From: an uncultured Clostridia bacterium
GTDB taxonomy: Bacteria; Bacillota; Clostridia; Oscillospirales; CAG-382
NCBI GenBank assembly: GCA_947627335.1
Contig: CANQVQ010000103.1
Location: 1-5,568 of the forward strand
DNA: 5,568 nucleotides
Direction: 5' to 3'
Part shown: piece by piece, positions 1-3,747 of the stretch
Numbering within the stretch: the first letter of the stretch is position 1
Layout of the letters: every line of letters starts with the position of its first letter
The notes under the pieces: generated by a model
Told to the model about the DNA's origin: nothing
The model's input: the letters and a program-made list of their open reading frames with translations, nothing else
Databases searched by the model: none
Translations under genes and position numbers: made by a program

Positions 1-183
1 GGACGCCTCGTCCGCCCGGTCGGCGGAACAGAAAAGACGGGAAACGGGACCGTTGCGGAACCAATCGACGCAGCGAAAGGACACCCGACGCGTGCGCGAC
101 AAAAGCAGACTGCCCGAAGCCCGTCCCCTGCGGGAACGAGGTTCGGCAGACTTTTCGCGGGTCGCCGCCCTCTCCTTCGCCAT
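1..183 (-). CDS. Unrecognised Arg-rich ORF after trmD, 3' end off the window
   Basis: An ATG at 183-181 is preceded by a strong Shine-Dalgarno sequence, AAGGGGAG (190-197), with a 6-nt spacer. It starts 15 nt after the trmD stop. The frame stays open for 61 codons to the window edge, beginning MAKERAATREKSAEPRSRRG. The visible part is rich in Arg and Ser, with no membrane segment, signal peptide or motif that I recognise. It does not resemble ribosomal protein L19 (rplS), which usually follows trmD, nor the start of LepB, YlqF or RnhB. Doubts: all three minus-strand frames are open here, so openness proves little, and codons 9-30 coincide with a long imperfect hairpin (95-159) that could be a terminator or leader RNA. 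The ribosome binding site and operon position are the only positive evidence. It could be a lineage-specific protein or a non-coding leader for a gene further on. Confidence 0.4.
   Translation of the reverse strand, partial: MAKERAATREKSAEPRSRRGRASGSLLLSRTRRVSFRCVDWFRNGPVSRLFCSADRADEAS
95..159 (-). other. Long imperfect RNA hairpin downstream of trmD (terminator-like or leader element)
   Basis: Read as minus-strand RNA, 159-132 folds onto 128-95 with a GCA triloop (131-129). Paired segments by eye from the tip outward are GUUCCC/GGGGAC (137-132 with 128-123, one G-U pair), CC/GG, GAA/UUC, CUGCC/GGCAG (149-145 with 114-110), AAAAG/CUUUU (155-151 with 105-101) and CGCG/CGCG (159-156 with 98-95), separated by small bulges and a 1x4 internal loop. 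A-run and U-run arms flank a GC-rich core, as in bidirectional intrinsic terminators, but the U-run is only four and is itself paired. It begins 40 nt after the trmD stop. It may be the operon terminator, a regulatory leader for a downstream gene, or chance structure in GC-rich coding DNA. Confidence 0.35.
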
Positions 184-198
184 GCGCTTCTCCCCTTT

Positions 199-897
199 TC
201 ATTCGCCTTCCCCGGCGTCCTTCTTCAGCAGGTCCGGGCGCTTCCGACGGGTGCGTTCGAGCGATTGCTCCCGCTTCCAGCGCTCCTGCAAAGCGTGGTT
301 GCCGTTGATCAGCACCTCCGGCACCTCCAGCCCCTCGAACACCCGCGGTCTGGTGTACTGCGGGTATTCCAGAAGTCCGTCCGAAAGGCTTTCCTTTTCA
401 TAGCATTCCCGGTTGGCGAGCACGCCGTCCTGCAAGCGGGCGACGCAGTCCACGACGATCGCCGCGGGCAGCTCCCCGCCGGTCAGCACATAATCCCCGA
501 CGGACAGTTCCTCGTCCACTTCCAGTTCCAGGATCCGTTCGTCGATCCCTTCGTAATGTCCGCACAGCAGGATCAGCCGGTCGTACGCGCAAAGCTCCCG
601 GGCTTTTTGCTGGGTGAACAGTTCCCCCTGCGGGGACAGGTAGATGGTCCGCGTCCGACCCGCTTCCTGCGCCTTGACGGCGCGAATGCAATCGACGGCG
701 GGCTGGCACATCATGACCATGCCGTATCCGCTGCCGTAGGGCGTGTCGTCCACGCGGCGGTGCTTGTCCGCCGTGTAGTCGCGGATGTCCGTACAGCGGA
801 TGTCCAGGATCCCGGCGCTCCGCGCACGTCCGACGATGCTCGACGAAAAAATCGCCTCCATCAGCTCCGGAAACAGGGTCAGCACGTCGAAACGCAT
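199..897 (-). CDS. trmD: tRNA (guanine-N1-)-methyltransferase TrmD
   Basis: TrmD is a cytosolic homodimeric SPOUT methyltransferase that uses S-adenosylmethionine to methylate N1 of G37 in tRNAs with G36G37, preventing +1 frameshifting. The 232-residue product has the usual family length. It starts MRFDVLTLFPE, typical of TrmD, and shows PYGSGYGM at 53-60, LSPQG at 87-91, the trefoil-knot cofactor-site motif LLCGHYEGIDER (110-121) and VGDYVLTGGELP (133-144). The segment LSDGLLEYPQYTRP (171-184) includes Asp173, matching the proposed catalytic Asp of the family. The C-terminal tRNA-binding helices follow (INGNHALQERWKRE, 197-210). The first glycine-rich motif reads GSG where GGG is usual, probably a mild variant. 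The ATG at 897 has GGAGGG (903-908) 5 nt upstream and lies 1 nt after the rimM stop, so translation is probably coupled to rimM. It is the last clearly recognised gene of the operon. Confidence 0.98.
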   Translation of the reverse strand: MRFDVLTLFPELMEAIFSSSIVGRARSAGILDIRCTDIRDYTADKHRRVDDTPYGSGYGMVMMCQPAVDCIRAVKAQEAGRTRTIYLSPQGELFTQQKARELCAYDRLILLCGHYEGIDERILELEVDEELSVGDYVLTGGELPAAIVVDCVARLQDGVLANRECYEKESLSDGLLEYPQYTRPRVFEGLEVPEVLINGNHALQERWKREQSLERTRRKRPDLLKKDAGEGE

Positions 898-898
898 C

Positions 899-1405
899 TC
901 AGCCCTCCGTCCCCGGCGCGAAGCCGTCGATAAGGTTCACGCGGATCTCCTCGCCGGGTCTGACCGAAACGAGATACGCCGGCGCCGGCGGAAACAGGAA
1001 CGTTTTTTCCCCGTCCCCGATCTCCCAAAGCACCCGACCTCCCCGTTCCTCGACGGAAAGCACCCGTCCGACCGTCCGTTCGGTCCGCAGGTCAAAAACC
1101 GGCGTCCCGATCAGGTCGTCGTTAAAGTAGCTTCCCGGCGGCAGCGGGACGTCCTCGCGGTCGAACCAAAGGGTCCGCCCGGTCAGCGAAGAAGCGGACG
1201 TGCGGTCCCCGTACCCCTTGAACACGACGGTCCCGAGGTGCGGGAGCCACTTTTCCACCTCCAGATACGCCTTTCCATCCGGGTCCAGATACAGTTTCCC
1301 GACCCCGGAAAGGAACTCCATGCTGTCACACCAGCAGGAGAAGCGCACTTCGCCTTTCAGCCCACGCGGCGCGTTCAGCCGCCCCGCTTCAAGGTACCGC
1401 TTCAT
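899..1405 (-). CDS. rimM: Ribosome maturation factor RimM
   Basis: RimM binds the 30S subunit and ribosomal protein S19 and assists late maturation of the 16S rRNA 3' (head) domain. The product is 168 residues, a normal length. The N-terminal barrel opens MKRYLEAGRLNAPRGLKGEV; APRGLKGEV corresponds to the family's THGIKGEV-like motif with His replaced by Arg. A PRC-barrel domain starts near FNDDLIGTPVFD (94-105) and ends with the EEIRVNLIDGF strand (152-162). The start is ambiguous between ATG 1405 and an in-frame GTG one codon upstream (1408); I chose ATG because it forms a TGATG stop/start overlap with khpA. No Shine-Dalgarno-like sequence is visible in the preceding 20 nt, so translation probably depends on ribosomes finishing khpA. 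The pairing with trmD, 1 nt downstream, is widely conserved in bacteria. Confidence 0.95.
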   Translation of the reverse strand: MKRYLEAGRLNAPRGLKGEVRFSCWCDSMEFLSGVGKLYLDPDGKAYLEVEKWLPHLGTVVFKGYGDRTSASSLTGRTLWFDREDVPLPPGSYFNDDLIGTPVFDLRTERTVGRVLSVEERGGRVLWEIGDGEKTFLFPPAPAYLVSVRPGEEIRVNLIDGFAPGTEG

Positions 1406-1632
1406 CACAGAATATCGACGATGACCCGCTTATTTTCCCGGACCGCCTGCGCACGCATGACCGTGCGGATACTCCGGGCGATCCGTCCTTCCCGACCGAT
1501 GACCCGACCGACGTCCTTCTTCGCGACGCGAAGCTCCAGCACGACCGTATCCCCGCTGACGCGTTCCTCGACGGAAACCTCCTCCGGATGCTCGACCAGA
1601 CCCCGGACGAGGTCCAGAAGCATCTGTTTCAT
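1405..1632 (-). CDS. khpA: KH-domain RNA-binding protein KhpA (YlqC family)
   Basis: This is a 75-residue single KH-domain protein of the KhpA/YlqC family (UPF0109). The family binds RNA and in some Firmicutes pairs with KhpB/Jag to influence cell elongation and division and small-RNA regulation. It begins MKQMLLDLVRGLVEHPEEV and contains VGRVIGREGRIARSIR (41-56), in which GREG (46-49) is the RNA-contacting GxxG loop. It ends with the strand KRVIVDIL. An upstream in-frame start at 1701 would add 23 residues overlapping rpsP. I rejected it because ATG 1632 matches the family N terminus, forms an ATGA overlap with the rpsP stop, and has GGAG (1640-1643) 7 nt upstream. Its place between rpsP and rimM is the standard Firmicutes order; the ylqD gene found here in B. 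subtilis is missing. Confidence 0.95.
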   Translation of the reverse strand: MKQMLLDLVRGLVEHPEEVSVEERVSGDTVVLELRVAKKDVGRVIGREGRIARSIRTVMRAQAVRENKRVIVDIL

Positions 1633-1874
1633 TCGATCACTCCGTTTTTCTTGAGCAGGCTGCGCACCGAATCCGTCGGCTGCGCACCGTTTGCGATCCA
1701 CGTCTTGACCTTTTCGGCGTCGACCGTCACGGTGGACGGGTTGGTCATCGGGTTGTAGGTCCCGATCTCCTCGATGAACCGTCCGTCACGGGGCGCACGG
1801 GAATCCGCGACGACGATGCGGTAGTAGGGCGCCTTCTTTGCGCCGAGCCTTCTGAGTCTAATTTTTACTGCCAT
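1629..1874 (-). CDS. rpsP: 30S ribosomal protein S16
   Basis: S16 is a primary-assembly protein of the 30S subunit that binds the 5' and central domains of 16S rRNA. The 81-residue product has the expected size and a near-invariant N terminus, MAVKIRLRRLGAKKAPYYRI. Conserved core segments follow: VVADSRAPRDGRFIEEIGTYNP (22-43) and, near the C terminus, NGAQPTDSVRSLLKK (62-76). The frame extends upstream to an ATG at 1922, but that 16-residue addition is not part of S16, and GGAGG at 1885-1889 serves the ATG at 1874. Its stop overlaps the khpA start as ATGA. It sits 71 nt after ffh, the loosest junction inside the operon, with its own strong ribosome binding site. This fits the higher output needed for a ribosomal protein. 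Confidence 0.98.
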   Translation of the reverse strand: MAVKIRLRRLGAKKAPYYRIVVADSRAPRDGRFIEEIGTYNPMTNPSTVTVDAEKVKTWIANGAQPTDSVRSLLKKNGVIE

Positions 1875-1884
1875 GGTTGTGTTT

Positions 1885-1889
1885 CCTCC
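1885..1889 (-). promoter_or_regulatory. Shine-Dalgarno site that fixes the rpsP start
   Basis: The minus strand reads GGAGG followed by 10 nt and then ATG at 1874. This site decides between that ATG and the upstream in-frame ATG at 1922, which is preceded only by an A-rich purine run. The spacer is slightly long, which is common in A-rich spacers. Confidence 0.85.
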
Positions 1890-1897
1890 GAATGGGT

Positions 1898-1912
1898 AGG
1901 GGATCCTCCCCT
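1898..1912 (-). other. Short perfect stem-loop in the ffh-rpsP gap
   Basis: On the minus strand AGGGGA (1912-1907) pairs with TCCCCT (1903-1898) around a GGA triloop, a 6-bp perfect stem. It follows a purine-rich, A-rich stretch directly after the ffh stop and ends 8 nt before the rpsP Shine-Dalgarno site. No U-run follows, so it is not an intrinsic terminator. A role in mRNA processing or stability, or in controlling rpsP translation, is possible but unproven. Confidence 0.45.
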
Positions 1913-1945
1913 GTATGTTCATTTTCTTTTTTTCGTTTCTTGTTT

Positions 1946-3283
1946 TCAGCCGAACAGCCTGCCGAATCCGCCGAAGCCACGACCGCGTTTCTTTCCGCCG
2001 CCCATGAACTTCTTCATCATGTCCCGGGTCTGTTCGTACTGCTTGAGCAGGCGGTTGACCTCCTCGACCGAAGTCCCGCTGCCGGCGGCGACGCGCTTCT
2101 TGCGGGAGGAATTGAGGGATTGCGGATGGGTCCGCTCGTAGGGCGTCATGGAACGGATGATCGCTTCCGTGCGGGCGAGCGCCTTTTCGTCGATCTTCGC
2201 GTCCTTCAGCGCGCCGGGCTTGACGCCGGGCATCATGCCGAGCAGCTGCTCCATCGACCCCATGCCCTGCAATTGTTCAAGCTGGTCGAGGAAATCCTCG
2301 AGCGTGAACGACTGCTCCCGCAGCTTGCGCTCCATTTCGGCGGCTTTCTTTTCGTCTATCGCCGCTTCCGCCTTTTCGATCAGCGTCAGCACGTCCCCCA
2401 TGCCGAGGATCCGCGACGCCATGCGGTCCGGGTAGAACGGCTCGAGCGCGTCCAGCTTTTCGCCGGTGCCGACGAATTTGATCGGCTTGCCGGTCACATA
2501 CCGCACGGAGAGCGCGGCGCCGCCGCGGGTGTCGCCGTCGAGCTTGGTCAGGATCACGCCGGTGATGTCGAGCAGTTCGTTGAACCGCTCGGCGACGTTG
2601 ACGGCGTCCTGCCCGGTCATCGCATCGACGACCAGCAGGATCTCGGTCGGTTCGACCGCCTCCCGCACCTGCTTGAGCTCCTCCATGAGCGCCTCGTCGA
2701 CGTGCAGACGGCCCGCCGTATCGATCAGAACGGTATCGTAGCCGTATTTGACCGCGTACTTGACCGCTTCCTGCGCGGTCTTGGGCGGGCTTTGCGTCCC
2801 GCGCTCGAACACCGGCGCGCCGACCTGCTCCGCGACCACCTGCAATTGCCGGATCGCGGCGGGACGGTAGATGTCGCAGGCGACCAGCAGCGGGTTCTTG
2901 CCCTGCTTTTTGAGCATCTTCGCGAGTTTCGCCGTGTGGGTGGTCTTGCCCGAGCCCTGCAGCCCGCACATCAAAATCACCGTCGGCGGCTTGGGCGCGA
3001 CCGCGAGCTTCGCGTTGCTCCCGCCCATGAGAGCGATCAGTTCCTCGTTGACGATCTTGACGATCTGCTGACCGGGCAGCAGGCTTTCCAGCACTTCCGA
3101 CCCGACCGCACGTTCGGACACCTTGTTCACGAACGCCTTGACGACCTTGAAGTTGACGTCCGCTTCCAGCAGGGCGAGCTTGATCTCCCGCATTCCCGCC
3201 TTGACGTCCGCTTCGGTCAGCTTGCCTTTGTTGCGCAGTTTCTTAAACGCTTCGGACAGTTTCTCCGCCAAACTGGAAAACAT
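1946..3283 (-). CDS. ffh: Signal recognition particle protein Ffh (SRP54)
   Basis: Ffh is the GTPase of the bacterial signal recognition particle. With the SRP RNA it binds signal sequences on nascent chains and docks with FtsY at the membrane. The 445-residue product has a normal length. The N-domain helical bundle covers about 1-90. The G domain shows G1 GLQGSGKTT (107-115), G2 DIYRPAA (137-143), G3 DTAGR (188-192), G4 TKLD (246-249) and the closing GTGEK (272-276). The Met-rich M domain follows: finger loop MGSMEQLLGMMPG (341-353) and RNA-binding segment NSSRKKRVAAGSGTSVEEVNR (391-411, first residues at the SRKKR core). The C-terminal tail is short and Gly/Arg/Phe-rich, ending GFGGFGRLFG, with few methionines. 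ATG 3283 is preceded by AGGAAGGAG (3292-3300) with an 8-nt spacer; this site overlaps the ylxM stop, so the two genes are probably coupled. Confidence 0.98.
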   Translation of the reverse strand: MFSSLAEKLSEAFKKLRNKGKLTEADVKAGMREIKLALLEADVNFKVVKAFVNKVSERAVGSEVLESLLPGQQIVKIVNEELIALMGGSNAKLAVAPKPPTVILMCGLQGSGKTTHTAKLAKMLKKQGKNPLLVACDIYRPAAIRQLQVVAEQVGAPVFERGTQSPPKTAQEAVKYAVKYGYDTVLIDTAGRLHVDEALMEELKQVREAVEPTEILLVVDAMTGQDAVNVAERFNELLDITGVILTKLDGDTRGGAALSVRYVTGKPIKFVGTGEKLDALEPFYPDRMASRILGMGDVLTLIEKAEAAIDEKKAAEMERKLREQSFTLEDFLDQLEQLQGMGSMEQLLGMMPGVKPGALKDAKIDEKALARTEAIIRSMTPYERTHPQSLNSSRKKRVAAGSGTSVEEVNRLLKQYEQTRDMMKKFMGGGKKRGRGFGGFGRLFG

Positions 3284-3298
3284 CCGTGTGTCTCCTTC

Positions 3299-3625
3299 CT
3301 ATCTTTCGTCCGTCAGGATCGCGGTCAGTTCCGCCGCGAGCGCACGGTCCTCCGCACGTTCGCTCCCGGAAAGCCGGTCGGCGACGGCGAACAGCTTTTC
3401 GCGCTTCTCCAGAAGCCCGATCGCCGCTTCCCACGCGAGCAGGTCGCTTTCCCCGCGACGGATCGCGTCGTGCACGGCTTGCCGCGTGATCCCCGCGTTT
3501 TCGGCGATCTCCGCGAGCGAAAGGTCCTCGGCGTAGTAGGCGTTCAGGACGTCCCGGCACCGCGCCGAGAGAGCGCCCCCATAGCAATCCAGCAGTCTGC
3601 AAAGCGTTTCCCGCCGATCCTCCAT
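3299..3625 (-). CDS. ylxM: YlxM-family helix-turn-helix protein associated with SRP
   Basis: This is a 108-residue member of the YlxM/p13 family, small proteins encoded directly before ffh in Firmicutes and mollicutes. The streptococcal YlxM has been reported to associate with SRP components. The central segment LSLAEIAENAGITRQAVHDAIRRGE (35-59; key part ITRQAVHDAIRRGE) is a sigma-70 region 4-like helix-turn-helix and the family's hallmark. A charged helical C-terminal half follows. ATG 3625 is the first in-frame start giving the family N terminus. Its ribosome binding site is unclear: AAAGGGA lies about 11-12 nt upstream and a weaker GGGAA is closer. It is the first gene after the promoter at 3720-3747, with a predicted leader of about 88 nt. 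Whether this protein regulates transcription is not established. Confidence 0.93.
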   Translation of the reverse strand: MEDRRETLCRLLDCYGGALSARCRDVLNAYYAEDLSLAEIAENAGITRQAVHDAIRRGESDLLAWEAAIGLLEKREKLFAVADRLSGSERAEDRALAAELTAILTDER

Positions 3626-3681
3626 GTTCCCGCACGTCCCTTTCCCCGCCGAACGCGGACGGCATTCCGCCTCCCGGTCGC

Positions 3682-3718
3682 AAAAAGCGAGCCTGTAAAG
3701 GGAAATGCTTTACAGGCT
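3682..3718 (-). terminator. Probable intrinsic terminator of the clp gene
   Basis: On the minus strand AGCCTGTAAAG (3718-3708) pairs perfectly with CTTTACAGGCT (3700-3690), an 11-bp stem with a 7-nt loop. CGC and then five Ts (3686-3682) follow. The hairpin starts 26 nt after the clp stop codon. The U-run is short and offset by 3 nt, so termination may be partial. The hairpin's left arm overlaps the likely start site of the next promoter, so only transcripts reading through from clp carry the complete stem. Confidence 0.65.
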
Positions 3719-3719
3719 T

Positions 3720-3747
3720 ATTATACACATTTTTTTCCGCTTGTCAA
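3720..3747 (-). promoter_or_regulatory. Consensus sigma-A promoter for the ylxM-ffh-rpsP-khpA-rimM-trmD operon
   Basis: The minus strand carries TTGACA at 3747-3742 and TATAAT at 3725-3720, separated by 16 nt. Both hexamers match the housekeeping sigma consensus exactly, in a locally AT-rich patch. The clp stop codon TGA (3746-3744) lies within the -35 hexamer. A start near 3713 to 3711 would give a leader of about 87-88 nt before the ylxM ATG at 3625. No operator or riboswitch is evident in that leader. Such a strong promoter fits the constitutive demand for SRP and S16. Confidence 0.85.

Noticed and set aside
718..741. TrmD motif PYGSGYGM in place of PYGGGxGM
   Set aside because: Only one Gly is replaced by Ser, and every other catalytic and knot motif is intact, so it is likely a lineage variant.
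53..933. Long plus-strand open frames opposite trmD (53-403 and 265-933)
   Set aside because: They lie antisense to a clear trmD, have Arg/Pro/His-rich compositions typical of GC-rich shadow frames, and show no domain.
1633..1701. A 23-residue N-terminal extension of KhpA
   Set aside because: It lies wholly over rpsP in another frame; the family start, the ATGA overlap and GGAG at 1640-1643 support ATG 1632.
1875..1922. A 16-residue N-terminal extension of S16
   Set aside because: S16 begins MAVKIRL, and the GGAGG at 1885-1889 serves the inner ATG.
2092..2113. NSSRKKR in the Ffh M domain instead of the frequent NGSRKKR or NGSRRKR
   Set aside because: That residue varies among Ffh proteins (Ala in B. 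subtilis), and the surrounding RNA-binding motif is intact.
3243..3728. A minus-strand frame starting in the ylxM leader, including an ATG at 3667 with a GGGAGG-like sequence upstream
   Set aside because: It runs out of frame through ylxM, is Arg/Gly-rich without recognisable features, and its first ATG overlaps the -10 region of the promoter.
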